This document shows, in pieces, positions 8,088-17,230 of a stretch of DNA of 64,000 nt (its first letter is position 1; each line of letters opens with the position of its first letter). The DNA comes from Micromonospora sp. U21 (GTDB taxonomy: Bacteria > Actinomycetota > Actinomycetes > Mycobacteriales > Micromonosporaceae). Both the position numbers and the translations under genes were made by a program. The notes below the pieces were generated by a model. The model was not told where the DNA came from and ran no database searches. It saw only the letters and a program-made list of their open reading frames with translations. The stretch lies in the NCBI RefSeq assembly GCF_018070045.1, contig NZ_JAGPYK010000033.1:1-64000 (forward strand). Direction: 5' to 3'.

Positions 8088-8823
8088 TCGTGCGGAACCG
8101 CGACATCGAGATGGATGCGGCAGGGCGATCGCGGCCGCGTAATCGAGGGCGAAGCCCTGACCGGCGCAGAGGTGGATGAGGAACCCGACGACCGGGCCGG
8201 TCGGAATCCTCGGTGACGAACGTCCCGAGTACCAGGGGAAGGGTCGAGACGAGTGAGGCTGGCCGGTTGCGCGGTGATCAACGTTGCCGTGAGCGCCGCG
8301 CTGGCGACCAGCCCGACCTCAGCTGGAAGACGTCAAGGCCCTACGGCTCGGATCCGGGCGCGCGCCGCGCATCAGCAAGGACCACAATGGCCGCGCTGCT
8401 TCACCGTAGGCCACCCGCCCAGGGGAACTTGGCTGCTTGTTGAGGTGCGAACCAGGGTTAGGTGCGTCCACACACGAAGAAACTACTTTCGTCCGCATCG
8501 GACGAAAGTTCAGTTGATCCAAACGAAAGTTATAGACATGTGGTCATGTCTTTTGTAGCGTCGGCCAGGTCGATGGTGTTTCGTCGCGGTTAACCGCCAC
8601 GTTGGCGGCCCTGGCTACCGGCCGACATCTGACCGCATTTGTCCCCCTACCTCTGTCCTCCGCTCCTTCCCGACCACGCAGCCGCGAGGCCGTCGACAAC
8701 CTGCTCGACACCGCGGTGGCGGCGTGCCTCGCGACGAGCGACTCAGCCATGCCCGCACAGGTCCATCAAGGAGTTGTTGGCTTCCTCGACCTGCCCCGAC
8801 CAGTCCCGAGCAAGGAGAGGCAG
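8088..8823. other. Upstream region of the first PQQ-dehydrogenase module
   Basis: No convincing gene. The right half holds the ACTTTCGT/ACGAAAGT repeat cluster (8485-8531). An open frame to 8602 is in phase with the dehydrogenase, but it lacks a ribosome site and would place a signal peptide 75 residues inside the protein, so I treat it as leader DNA. Confidence 0.5.
8485..8531. promoter_or_regulatory. Inverted and direct ACGAAAGT repeats, candidate operator
   Basis: An 11-bp perfect inverted repeat (ACTTTCGTCCG, loop CAT, then its complement) spans 8485-8509. A third ACGAAAGTT follows at 8523-8531, exactly 21 bp (two helical turns) from the previous one, and runs into TATAGA, a possible -10. 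The cluster is about 300 bp upstream of the secreted dehydrogenase gene. Regularly phased repeats suggest cooperative binding of a regulator that I cannot name. Confidence 0.45.
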
Positions 8824-10929
8824 ATGAAGAGACGACCCGCGCTCGCAGTAGCCGTTCTGACGACCATCGCGCTCATCGCCACCCCCACCGTCGCGACGGC
8901 CGCGCCGACCAGCCCGCCGCCCGAGAGCGACTTCCAGAAGGTGACCCTCAACGACAGCCCGGGCGAGCCGATGGACCTCGCGGTGCTGCCCGACCGCCGG
9001 GTGCTGCACGTGACCCGCGCCGGTGAGGTCCGGCTGCACGACCCGGACACCGGCCGCAACACGATCGCCGCGACCCTGGACGTGTACCGGCACGACGAGG
9101 AGGGCCTGCAGAACGTCGCGATCGACCCGAACTTCGGCAAGGCCGGCAACAACTGGGTCTACCTGTACTACTCCCCGCCAATGAACACCCCGGTCGACGA
9201 CCCGTCGACGCCGACCGTCAACGAGGGCGACGCACCGGCCTGGGGCACCGCCGCGGACTTCGCGAAGTTCAAGGGCGCCCTCCGGCTATCCCGGTTCCGG
9301 CTGGTCAAGGACAAGCTGGACCTCACCACCGAGCAGCAGATCCTCGACGTACCGGTCGACCGGGGCATCTGCTGCCACGTCGGCGGCGACATCGGCTTCG
9401 ACGCCGAGGGCAATCTGTACCTGTCCACCGGCGACGACACCAACCCCTTCGAGTCCGGTGGCTACGCGCCACTGGACGAGCGCCTGGGCCGAAACCCGGC
9501 GTACGACGCGCAGCGCACCTCGGCCAACACCAACGACCTGCGCGGCAAGATCCTGCGCATCAAGGTCGGCGCCAACGGCGGATACAGCGTCCCGGACGGG
9601 AACCTGTTCCCGCAGGGCACGACCGGCACCCGTCCGGAGATCTACCTGATGGGCCTGCGCAACCCGTTCCGGATCGAGCTGAACCGCGAGACCGGCGACC
9701 TGTACGTCGCCGACTACTCGCCGGACGCGCGCCAGGCGGACCCGCTGCGCGGGCCGGCCGGGCACGGCAAGTGGCTCGCCGCCCGCGAGGCCGGCAACTA
9801 CGGGTGGCCCTACTGCGCCACCGCGGCGCTGCCGTACACCGACTACGACTTCGCGACGGGCGTGTCCGGGGCGCCGTTCAACTGCTCCGCGCCGGTCAAC
9901 GAGTCGCCGCACAACACCGGCCTGCGGGAACTGCCGCCGGTGGCGCAGCCGCAGGTGTGGTACACCTACGGCCAGTCGGCGCGGTTCCCCGAGCTGGGCA
10001 CCGGCGGCATCGGCCCGATGGCCGGGCCGGCGTACCAGTTCAGCCCGCCAGGGACGCAGGGACATGCGCCGGTGGCGTGGCCGGCCTACTACGACGGCGT
10101 CCCGCTCCTGGCCGAGTGGACCCGTGACTACGTGAAGGGCCTGCGGCTGGACGCCGGCGGCGACCTGACCGGAATCGAGCCGGTGCTGCCGTCGTTCACG
10201 TTCGACAACCCGATGGACCTGGAGTTCGGTCCGGACGGGGCGCTCTACGTGCTGGAGTACGGCGACGGCTACTTCAGTGAGAACCAGGACGCGCAGCTGG
10301 CCCGGATCGACTTCACGGGCTGGACCGGCAACCACACTCCGGCGCCGCAGGTCTCGGCCACGCCCACCGCCGGGCTCGCGCCGCTGACCGTCACGTTCTC
10401 CAGCGACGGCACCACGGACTACGACGGCGACCGGCTGAAGTATGCGTGGGACTTCGACAACGACGGCAAGGTCGACTCGCGCGCGGCGGACCCGACGTTC
10501 ACGTACCGGGACAACGGGCTCTACAACGCCACCCTGCGGGTGACCGACCCGGGTGGGCTCTCGGCCGCCGCTTCGGTGCGGGTGGTGGTCGGTAACGCCC
10601 CACCGGTGGTGGCGCTCGTCAAGCCGGTCGCGGGCCAGCCCTTCGCCTTCGGCGACACCGTGCAGTTCGAGGTACGGGTGACCGACGACCAGCCGGTGGA
10701 CTGCTCCCGGGTCAGCGTCACGTACATCCTCGGCCACGACACCCACGGGCACCCGCAGACCACCGCTAACGGCTGCACCGGCTCGATCCAGACGACGGTG
10801 CCGTCCGGTCACGACCCGGCGACCGACCACCTGACCGGGGTGTTCGTCGCGTCCTACACCGACCCCGGCGGCGACAGCCTGCCGTCCCTGACCGGCACCG
10901 ACGAGGTCGTCCTCGTCCCCAGCGCATAA
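8824..10929 (+). CDS. Secreted PQQ-dependent sugar dehydrogenase with PKD domain
   Basis: This 701-residue secreted protein has a Sec signal (MKRRPALAVAVLTTIALIA, cut near ATA), a six-bladed GSDH/sorbosone-dehydrogenase propeller (about 45-495) and a PKD domain (about 510-580: TVTFSSDGTTDYDGDRLKYA, AWDFDNDGKV). An Ig-like tail with LGHDTHGHPQ is shared with the paralogue at 12175. Propeller hallmarks are a histidine in CCHVGGDIGF, and LMGLRNPFRIEL with the Arg-Asn pair that contacts PQQ in soluble glucose dehydrogenase. The family oxidises sugars or sugar-like alcohols outside the cell; the substrate is unknown. The ATG at 8824 follows AAGGAGAGG. It is 19 nt upstream of the TIM-barrel gene, so they form an operon. 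Confidence 0.87.
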   Translation: MKRRPALAVAVLTTIALIATPTVATAAPTSPPPESDFQKVTLNDSPGEPMDLAVLPDRRVLHVTRAGEVRLHDPDTGRNTIAATLDVYRHDEEGLQNVAIDPNFGKAGNNWVYLYYSPPMNTPVDDPSTPTVNEGDAPAWGTAADFAKFKGALRLSRFRLVKDKLDLTTEQQILDVPVDRGICCHVGGDIGFDAEGNLYLSTGDDTNPFESGGYAPLDERLGRNPAYDAQRTSANTNDLRGKILRIKVGANGGYSVPDGNLFPQGTTGTRPEIYLMGLRNPFRIELNRETGDLYVADYSPDARQADPLRGPAGHGKWLAAREAGNYGWPYCATAALPYTDYDFATGVSGAPFNCSAPVNESPHNTGLRELPPVAQPQVWYTYGQSARFPELGTGGIGPMAGPAYQFSPPGTQGHAPVAWPAYYDGVPLLAEWTRDYVKGLRLDAGGDLTGIEPVLPSFTFDNPMDLEFGPDGALYVLEYGDGYFSENQDAQLARIDFTGWTGNHTPAPQVSATPTAGLAPLTVTFSSDGTTDYDGDRLKYAWDFDNDGKVDSRAADPTFTYRDNGLYNATLRVTDPGGLSAAASVRVVVGNAPPVVALVKPVAGQPFAFGDTVQFEVRVTDDQPVDCSRVSVTYILGHDTHGHPQTTANGCTGSIQTTVPSGHDPATDHLTGVFVASYTDPGGDSLPSLTGTDEVVLVPSA

Positions 10930-10948
10930 CGTTCGAGAAGGAGAGAGC

Positions 10949-11893
10949 ATGTGTTACGGACATGACGGGATGGCCGCGCTGCGGCGCTCCGTCGACCGGC
11001 GCAGCCTGCTGCGCGGCACGCTGGCCGCCGTCGGCGTCGGGCTCGCCTCGTCCGGCCTCGGCGCGACGGCCGCGTCGGCCACCGCCCACCGGACCGGACG
11101 GCACCACGTACCCCCGGGTCTGATCAGCATCCAGCTGTGGACCGTGCGCGACGCCCTGTGGGGTGCGCCCGGCTACGACGCCACCCTCACCCACCTGGCC
11201 CGGATCGGATATCCGCGCGTGGAGCTGGCGCTCGGCTACTTCGGTCGGACCGCCGCCCAGCTGCGCCAGTTCCTGGACGGCATCGGCATCAGGGCCAGCT
11301 CCAGCCACGACGGGATCAGCGGTACTGCCGCCGAACTGGAGCAGAAGGTCCAGAACGCGGTCACCCTGGGTCAGCAGTTCATGGTGGTGCCTTACCTGTA
11401 CTCCGAGAGCACGGACGACTGGAAACGCTGGGCGGAGCAAATGAACGTCGAGGCCGCCGCGGCGCGGGCAGCCGGCCTGCGCTACGGCTACCACAACCAC
11501 GCCCACGAGTTCACCATCGACCTCGGCGGCGGCAAGCGGCCGTGGGACGTGCTGACCGCCGAACTCGACCCGACACTCGTGCATCTGGAGGTCGACCTCT
11601 ACTGGGCGGTCACCGGCGGCATCAACTCCGGTGACGGCGTCGCGGACCCCGAGGGCTTCACCCTCGACGTCATCCGCTCCGCGCCGCAGCGCGTCCTGCA
11701 GTATCACGTCAAGGACCGGGACGAGATCACCGGCGACATGGCCGACCTGGGTACTACCGGGACCGTCGACTTCGCCCGGATCTTCCGCGAGCACTCGGTT
11801 CTGGAATACATCGTCGAGAACGACACGCCCGACGTGACACCGCAGCAGACGGCCGAGATCGGCTACCGCTACCTGCGCAAGCTGCGGTTCTGA
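10949..11893 (+). CDS. Tat-exported sugar phosphate isomerase/epimerase-like TIM barrel
   Basis: A 314-residue protein of the xylose-isomerase-like AP-endonuclease-2 superfamily behind a Tat leader (VDRRSLLRGTLAAVGVG). Motifs of the divalent-metal site appear in order: VELALGYF, YHNHAHEF, HLEVDLYW, YHVKD and VENDTP. Secreted members with ThuA and sorbosone-dehydrogenase neighbours are linked to 3-keto-sugar or inositol-type chemistry; the precise reaction cannot be read here. AAGGAGAG precedes the ATG and the gene is translated right after the dehydrogenase. The paralogue at 15766 has a Sec signal instead, so the two modules export their TIM barrels by different routes. Confidence 0.85.
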   Translation: MCYGHDGMAALRRSVDRRSLLRGTLAAVGVGLASSGLGATAASATAHRTGRHHVPPGLISIQLWTVRDALWGAPGYDATLTHLARIGYPRVELALGYFGRTAAQLRQFLDGIGIRASSSHDGISGTAAELEQKVQNAVTLGQQFMVVPYLYSESTDDWKRWAEQMNVEAAAARAAGLRYGYHNHAHEFTIDLGGGKRPWDVLTAELDPTLVHLEVDLYWAVTGGINSGDGVADPEGFTLDVIRSAPQRVLQYHVKDRDEITGDMADLGTTGTVDFARIFREHSVLEYIVENDTPDVTPQQTAEIGYRYLRKLRF

Positions 11894-11916
11894 GGGACGG
11901 CTGAGGGGAGTGTTGA

Positions 11917-11960
11917 CGGGCATCAGGGCCGGCGGCCGGAAATGTCGGCTCTGGTGCCCG
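11917..11960 (+). terminator. Hairpin terminator of the first dehydrogenase operon
   Basis: A 15-bp stem with two G-U pairs (CGGGCATCAGGGCCG against CGGCTCTGGTGCCCG) starts 24 nt after the TIM-barrel stop. It ends the first dehydrogenase/TIM-barrel unit. Confidence 0.65.
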
Positions 11961-11992
11961 ACCAGCATTTAGTGTCGATATCAAGCTAGCCG

Positions 11993-12030
11993 CGATAACC
12001 ACTCCCTCTTCGCGAGGAGAGTGGTTATCG
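11993..12030. repeat. Second intergenic hairpin, 12-bp arms
   Basis: CGATAACCACTC and its exact complement flank a short GC-rich core that can extend the stem with one bulge. It lies between the terminator at 11917-11960 and the promoter at 12091. It may be a back-up terminator insulating the second module, or part of its control. Confidence 0.5.
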
Positions 12031-12090
12031 GCATGCCATGAAACGGCAGCAGGAAATGCGCCGACGCCGAGTGCGGGCGCCGCCAGAATA

Positions 12091-12143
12091 TTGACCTATC
12101 AAAATTGGTCTCGTAGGGTTCAGGGCACGTGGAAAGCGCTTTC
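12091..12143 (+). promoter_or_regulatory. Promoter with LacI-type operator before the ThuA-dehydrogenase gene
   Basis: TTGACC (12091-12096), a 17-bp spacer and TAGGGT (12114-12119) form a sigma-70-like promoter. The perfect palindrome GAAAGCGCTTTC (12132-12143) follows about where the transcript would start. CG-centred palindromes at this position are typical of LacI/GalR repressors. The cognate repressor is not adjacent. The operator is 31 nt before the start codon. Confidence 0.6.
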
Positions 12144-12174
12144 TTACCACCGACCCTCGCCAAGGAGCGCGTGT

Positions 12175-15100
12175 ATGAGACGCCAACGCACGCTACTGTT
12201 CGCCCTGCTCGTGGCCGTCACACTTCTGTTGCCGAGCACCGCAGCGACCGCCGCCGAATCCGCGACCGCCGCCAATTTCCGGGTGCTGGTCTTCTCCAAG
12301 GTCACGAACTTCTACCATGACTCCATCCCGGCCGGCGTCGCCGCCATCCGGCAGCTCGGCGACCAACAGGGATTCGCCGTCGAGGCGACCACCGACGCGG
12401 GCGCGTTCACCGACGCCAACCTCGCCCGCTTCGACGCTCTCGTGTTCAACAACACCAACTCCACCCCGGCGTCCGGCGACCTCCTCGACGCCGACCAGCG
12501 GGCCGCGCTGCAGAGGTTCATCCGTAACGGCGGTGGCTGGGTCGGCCTGCACGCCGCGTCGGCGAGCGAGCGGAACTGGACCTGGTACGAGGGACTGGTC
12601 GGGACCATCTTCGATCAGCACCCGGACTTCTCCGCCACGGGCGGCACCTTCCCGGGCCGGATCAAGGTCCTCGACCACGCCCACCCGTCCACCAAGGACC
12701 TGCCGGAGCTCTGGGAGCGCAGCGAGGAGTGGTACAACTGGCGGACCAACCCCACCGGCAAGGTCCACACGCTCGCCCAGATCAAGGTGCGCGACGGCAT
12801 TCCCGGGCTCGACGAGGGCACCGACCATGCCTACTCGTGGTGCCAGAACTACGACGGCGGGCGCTCCTGGTTCACCGCCGGCGGGCACAGCTCCTCGTCG
12901 TTCCAGGAGCCGGCCTTCCTCGCGCACCTGCTGGGCGGCATCAAGTGGGCCGCCGGCGCTGCCCCCGGTGACTGCGGCGCCACCAGGACCACCAACTTCG
13001 AGCGGATCCCCCTGGTCAACCAGGACCTCTCCGACCCGTTCGAACTGGCGGTGGCGCCGGACCGCCGGGTCTTCTACATCGAGCGCACCGGCGCGCTGAA
13101 GGTCGTCAACCAGGACACCCTCGCGGTCACCACGCTGCTGGACTTCGCCTACACGCCGGCGCAGACCAGTCAGTCCGACGGGCTGCTCGGCATGACTCTG
13201 GACCGACACTTCGCCGACAACAACTGGCTCTATCTGCTCTGGTCCGACCGGGTGGAGAAGCAGCTGAACCTGTCCCGCTTCATCGTCGACGGCGACAGCG
13301 TCAGCCTCGCCTCGGAGAAGCGCCTGCTCACGATCCCGACCTGGCGCGGTGAGGCTCGCGCCAACTCGCACATGGGCGGCTCGGTGACGATGGACCAGCA
13401 GGGCAACCTGTACGCCGCGATCGGTGACAACACCGACCCCTTCGAGTCCAGCGGCTTCACCCCGATCGACGAGCGGACCGGCCGTCGCGCGTACGACGCC
13501 CAGGGCACTGCCGGCAACACCAACGACCTGCGCGGCAAGATCCTGCGGATCAAGCCCCTGCCCAACGGCAAGTACGCCATTCCCGACGGCAACCTGTTCG
13601 CCCCGGGCACGGCCCGCACCAAGCCCGAGATCTATGCGATGGGTATGCGGAACCCGTTCCGCATCACCGTCGACTCCAAGACGAACGCGCTGCTCGTCGC
13701 CGACTACGGCCCCGACGCCCGGTCCGCCAACCCGGCCCGCGGGCCGGAGGGCACGGTCGAGTTCAACCGGATCACCAGCGCCGGCAACTACGGCTGGCCC
13801 TACTGCATCGGCAACAACATCCCGTTCAACGACTACGACTTCGCCACCGCCACCTCGGGGCCGAAGTTCGACTGCGCCGCGCCGGTCAACGACTCTCCCA
13901 ACAACACCGGCCTGACCAACCTCCCGGCAACCCGGCCGGCCCTGGTCTCGTACGCCTACTCGGCCTCCGCGCAGTTCCCGGAGCTGGGCACGGGCGGCGG
14001 CGGCCCCATGAGCGGGCCCGTCTACGACTACGACCCGTCCAACAAGCGGCTGACCAAGTTCCCCCAGTACTACGAGGGCAAGTGGATCGTCTACGAGCTG
14101 ACCCGCAGGTGGTTCAAGACGCTGTCGATCCACCACACCGCCCAGACCTTCAGCGATCCCCGCTTCGGCCACACCAACGCCGGTGACCTGCAGTCCATCA
14201 ACGGGATCCTCGGCAACATGTCGTGGATCCAGCCGTTCGAGGCAGAGTTCGGGCCGGACGGCTCCCTCTACGTCATCGACTTTGGCGAGGGCAGCGGCAG
14301 CGGTCGGGGCGGCAGCAACGAGGGCGCCGGCATCTACCGCATCGACTACGTCGCCAACAGCCGGCCGCCGGTGGCCAAGCTGGCCGTCGACAAGGACAGC
14401 GGCCCAGCGCCACTGACCGTCGCCTTCTCCAGCGCCGGCTCCAGCGGGCCGGACGGCACCGCGATCCAGTACGCCTGGGACTTCGACGGCAACGGCAGCG
14501 TCGACTCCACCGCCGCCAACCCCAGCCACACCTACAGCACACCCGGGCGCTTCACCGCCCGGCTCACCGTCACCGCCACCAACGGGCAGACCGCCGTCGC
14601 CGTACAGGAGATCACGGCCGGCAACACGCGCCCGACGGTGACCCTCAGCGTCCCCGACGGGGCCTTCTTCGATTTCGGTGACCGCATCCCGTACACGGTG
14701 ACGGTCACCGACCCGGAGGAGAGCACCATCGACTGCTCCAAGGTGGTCGTGCAGACCCAACTCGGCCATGACTCACACGCCCACCCGCTGGACAACTACG
14801 TCGGGTGCGCCGGGGTCGCAGTGACCGAGAGCAACGGCGGCGACGGGCACGGCCCGGGACAGAACCTCTACACGCTGCTCTCCGCCCAGTACACCGACGG
14901 CGGGGCGAACGGGGCACCGAATCTGGTCGGCTCGACCCGGGCCGAGCTGCAGACCAAGAGCAAGGAGGCCGAGCACTTCGACGGCCAGAGCGGCATCCAG
15001 GTCCTCGACCGCGCGACAGCGAGCGCCGGCAAGCGCATCGGCGACATCGACAACGGCGAGTGGATCAACTTCGGCCCGGTCAACCTCCGCAACATCGACT

Positions 15101-15627
15101 CGGTCACCTTTGGAGTCGCCTCGGGCAGCAGCGGCGGCGACATCGAGATCAGGGCCGACTCCCCCACCGGCCAGCTCCTCGGCCAGGCCACCATCGGCGG
15201 CACCGGCGGCTGGGACAACGTCGTCTCGCCCACCGTCGAGCTGACCGATCCGGGCCGCACGACCACCCTCTACCTCGTCTTCGTCAACCCGAACCAGACG
15301 GGTGGCACCCCCGACCTGATGGCGCTGGACTGGCTGCGCTTCAACGGCGCCGGGGTACGCGAACAGACCGACGCCACCGTTTCGGCCTCGGCCACGCCCA
15401 CCACCGGCACCGCGCCGCTGGCGGTCGCCTTCGCCGGGACAGCCTCGCCGGCGGCTGGGCGCACCATCACGGATCACGCGTGGGACTTCGGCGACAACTC
15501 AGCCGTCGTGCACGGGGCGTCGGCCAGTCACACGTACGCCCGCCGAGGCACGTACACGGCACGGCTGACCGTCACCGACAGCGTCGGGGCGACGACGTCC
15601 TCGATCGTGGTCGTGACGGTGAGCTGA
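12175..15627 (+). CDS. Secreted ThuA / PQQ-sugar-dehydrogenase / PKD / CBM6 multidomain protein
   Basis: A 1150-residue exoprotein. After a Sec signal (about 1-27) come a ThuA domain (about 35-262; FSKVTNFYHDSIPAG, WVGLHAASASERNWTWY, FTAGGHSSSS), a GSDH-type propeller (about 275-725; MGMRNPFRITV with the Arg-Asn PQQ contact), a PKD domain (about 735-815; YAWDFDGNGSVD), an Ig-like domain shared with the 8824 protein, a CBM6-like carbohydrate-binding domain (about 930-1065; EAEHFDGQSGIQVLDRATA), and a last PKD domain (AWDFGDNSAVV). ThuA proteins are associated with 3-keto-disaccharide metabolism. The architecture suggests a wall- or polysaccharide-bound sugar oxidase. The ATG at 12175 follows AAGGAGCG; an in-frame extension to 12091 would overlap the promoter. 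Probably co-transcribed with the 15766 gene if the hairpin at 15636 is leaky. Confidence 0.87.
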   Translation: MRRQRTLLFALLVAVTLLLPSTAATAAESATAANFRVLVFSKVTNFYHDSIPAGVAAIRQLGDQQGFAVEATTDAGAFTDANLARFDALVFNNTNSTPASGDLLDADQRAALQRFIRNGGGWVGLHAASASERNWTWYEGLVGTIFDQHPDFSATGGTFPGRIKVLDHAHPSTKDLPELWERSEEWYNWRTNPTGKVHTLAQIKVRDGIPGLDEGTDHAYSWCQNYDGGRSWFTAGGHSSSSFQEPAFLAHLLGGIKWAAGAAPGDCGATRTTNFERIPLVNQDLSDPFELAVAPDRRVFYIERTGALKVVNQDTLAVTTLLDFAYTPAQTSQSDGLLGMTLDRHFADNNWLYLLWSDRVEKQLNLSRFIVDGDSVSLASEKRLLTIPTWRGEARANSHMGGSVTMDQQGNLYAAIGDNTDPFESSGFTPIDERTGRRAYDAQGTAGNTNDLRGKILRIKPLPNGKYAIPDGNLFAPGTARTKPEIYAMGMRNPFRITVDSKTNALLVADYGPDARSANPARGPEGTVEFNRITSAGNYGWPYCIGNNIPFNDYDFATATSGPKFDCAAPVNDSPNNTGLTNLPATRPALVSYAYSASAQFPELGTGGGGPMSGPVYDYDPSNKRLTKFPQYYEGKWIVYELTRRWFKTLSIHHTAQTFSDPRFGHTNAGDLQSINGILGNMSWIQPFEAEFGPDGSLYVIDFGEGSGSGRGGSNEGAGIYRIDYVANSRPPVAKLAVDKDSGPAPLTVAFSSAGSSGPDGTAIQYAWDFDGNGSVDSTAANPSHTYSTPGRFTARLTVTATNGQTAVAVQEITAGNTRPTVTLSVPDGAFFDFGDRIPYTVTVTDPEESTIDCSKVVVQTQLGHDSHAHPLDNYVGCAGVAVTESNGGDGHGPGQNLYTLLSAQYTDGGANGAPNLVGSTRAELQTKSKEAEHFDGQSGIQVLDRATASAGKRIGDIDNGEWINFGPVNLRNIDSVTFGVASGSSGGDIEIRADSPTGQLLGQATIGGTGGWDNVVSPTVELTDPGRTTTLYLVFVNPNQTGGTPDLMALDWLRFNGAGVREQTDATVSASATPTTGTAPLAVAFAGTASPAAGRTITDHAWDFGDNSAVVHGASASHTYARRGTYTARLTVTDSVGATTSSIVVVTVS

Positions 15628-15635
15628 GCGTCACG

Positions 15636-15665
15636 GGTGGCGGGGCGGAACGCCGCCCCGCCACC
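15636..15665 (+). terminator. Hairpin after the ThuA-dehydrogenase gene
   Basis: A perfect 13-bp GC stem (GGTGGCGGGGCGG) with loop AACG starts 9 nt after the stop codon. The next gene of the module begins 100 nt on, so this may be a partial terminator that sets the ratio of the two proteins. Confidence 0.6.
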
Positions 15666-15765
15666 ATCGACCCGGCGCGGCCCCGACAGCCTCCAGCAAC
15701 CGCCATCCGTGGCGCTGCCCTCGGTGGCCTGACCACCTGCCCCTCCGACTTCCGGGAGACACACG

Positions 15766-16953
15766 ATGAACTCCAGCTCCTCCCGCCCGTCCCACCATCG
15801 ACCGCGAGCCCGTCACCTCGCCGTGTTGCTCGCAGCGACACTCCTGCCGCTCACCGCGGCGCCGGCGTCGGCCGCCGAACCCGACACGTCCGCCGCGGAA
15901 CAGGTCGCCGCCGACCTCTGCCCGTGGGGCTACACCACCTCGTCCACGGTCTTCTTCGGCAGTGCCGGTGCCGACTCAGGCGTACCCAACCGCGACCTCG
16001 GCAACGGGTGCACCATCCTGGACGCCGTCTGGGCGAAGGCCCCGTTCACCGACCACGGCAGCTTCGTGAGCACCGTCAGCGGCTTGACCAACACTCTCCG
16101 GCGGGACGACGTCATCACACCGCGGGAGAGCGCGAGCATCGTACGAGCGGCGGCCGGCTCCGAGATCGGCACACCGCAGCCGGCATCGGGGACCCGCGCG
16201 CTACCCGACGACCGCATCGGCCTCGTCCTCTACACGGTCCGGGCCACCATGTCGGGCGCACCCGAAGCCACCCTCGGCGCGCTCGCCGCCTGCGGCTACC
16301 GCAACGCGGAACCCTCGGGCGCGGTCAACAACTTCTACGGCAAAACGGCCACCGCGCTCGCGCCCCTGGTGGCCGACGCCGGGCTGTCCGTTCCCTCCAT
16401 CGGGATCGGCCTCGGCGACCTCCAGAACAACCTCGACGGCGTCATCGCCAACGCCAAGGCGTTCGGCGCGAAGTACGTCCGCATCTCCGGATCGGGCTCC
16501 TGGACCCTCGCCGACTACTCCAGGGTGGCCATGACCCTCAACACCGTCGGCGCCACGCTCAAGCAGGCCGGCATCACCGTCGCATATCACAACCACGGCT
16601 TCGAGCTCACCGCCCAGAACGGCGTACGCGGCTACGACGTGCTGGTCCGCGAGACCGACCCGAACCTGGTGGCGATGGAGCTCGACCTCTACTGGGCGGC
16701 CAGCGTCGGCGTCGATCCGGTGGAGCTGATCAAGCAGTACCCGGGCCGGTTCTCGCTGTTCCACGTCAAGGACATGGCCGCCGACGGCTCCTTCGCCGAC
16801 GTGGGCGAGGGCACCATCGACTTCGCCCGCATCTTCGCCTACAGCCAGATGAGCGGAGTCGGCCTCTACCTGACCGAGAACGACAGCCCCCGCCCGGACG
16901 GCGTCTCGTCAGCCTGCGACAGCTACGCAAACCTCCGCGCCCTGCGCTACTGA
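15766..16953 (+). CDS. Secreted TIM-barrel isomerase-like protein with extra N-terminal domain
   Basis: A 395-residue exported protein. The Sec signal (about 1-36; HLAVLLAATLLPLTAAPASA) is followed by a domain of about 100 residues (CPWGYTTSSTVFFGSAGADS to SASIVRAAA) of a type that recurs in secreted ThuA and sorbosone-dehydrogenase proteins. A sugar phosphate isomerase/epimerase TIM barrel follows from about residue 140. Metal-site motifs are YHNHGFELT, MELDLYWAAS, FHVKDM and LTENDSP. It is the paralogue of the 10949 protein, placed identically after a dehydrogenase gene. The added N-terminal domain may bind glycan or a partner; its function is unknown. GGGAG precedes the ATG. Confidence 0.83.
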   Translation: MNSSSSRPSHHRPRARHLAVLLAATLLPLTAAPASAAEPDTSAAEQVAADLCPWGYTTSSTVFFGSAGADSGVPNRDLGNGCTILDAVWAKAPFTDHGSFVSTVSGLTNTLRRDDVITPRESASIVRAAAGSEIGTPQPASGTRALPDDRIGLVLYTVRATMSGAPEATLGALAACGYRNAEPSGAVNNFYGKTATALAPLVADAGLSVPSIGIGLGDLQNNLDGVIANAKAFGAKYVRISGSGSWTLADYSRVAMTLNTVGATLKQAGITVAYHNHGFELTAQNGVRGYDVLVRETDPNLVAMELDLYWAASVGVDPVELIKQYPGRFSLFHVKDMAADGSFADVGEGTIDFARIFAYSQMSGVGLYLTENDSPRPDGVSSACDSYANLRALRY

Positions 16954-16967
16954 CAACTCCCACAGAT

Positions 16968-17010
16968 TCGCCCGCTCCGGCCGACGCGGCGTGTCGGCCG
17001 GAGCGGGCGA
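16968..17010 (+). terminator. Very stable terminator hairpin, 18-bp stem
   Basis: TCGCCCGCTCCGGCCGAC and its exact complement enclose a 7-nt loop, 15 nt after the TIM-barrel stop. There is no U-run, as is common in actinomycetes. It closes the second module. Confidence 0.8.
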
Positions 17011-17230
17011 TCTCCTGCCTAGCGCCGCCGACCCTGTTTGACGCGCTTACCCGACCCCTCGCTTGTAAAGGTGCTTCCGTCGAGAGTCGTAGTGTCCGCT
17101 GACGTCCAGGGGTTCGGGTCGAAGTCGACATCCCTTCGCACTCATCCAGCTTCGGCCACCACCGTTGATGTCAACGACTGATGTCAGCGGCAACTTCCGG
17201 CTCCCTGCCCGCTGCTGGTAGAACCGCCGG

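Noticed and set aside
8485..8531. Short CRISPR array
   Set aside because: Only three short, differently oriented copies with unequal spacing; this fits an operator, not an array. No cas genes exist in the window.
9286..10950. A 554-codon minus-strand frame over the first dehydrogenase
   Set aside because: A GC-rich shadow frame of a clear gene, with no protein-like features.
12193..14769. An 858-codon open frame on the minus strand
   Set aside because: It is the antisense shadow of the ThuA-dehydrogenase gene; composition is Val/Gly/Arg-biased without motifs and there is no ribosome site.
14805..17102. A 765-codon plus-strand frame spanning two genes
   Set aside because: It is in a different frame from both the ThuA-dehydrogenase and the TIM-barrel genes, is Arg/His-rich, and crosses a strong hairpin.
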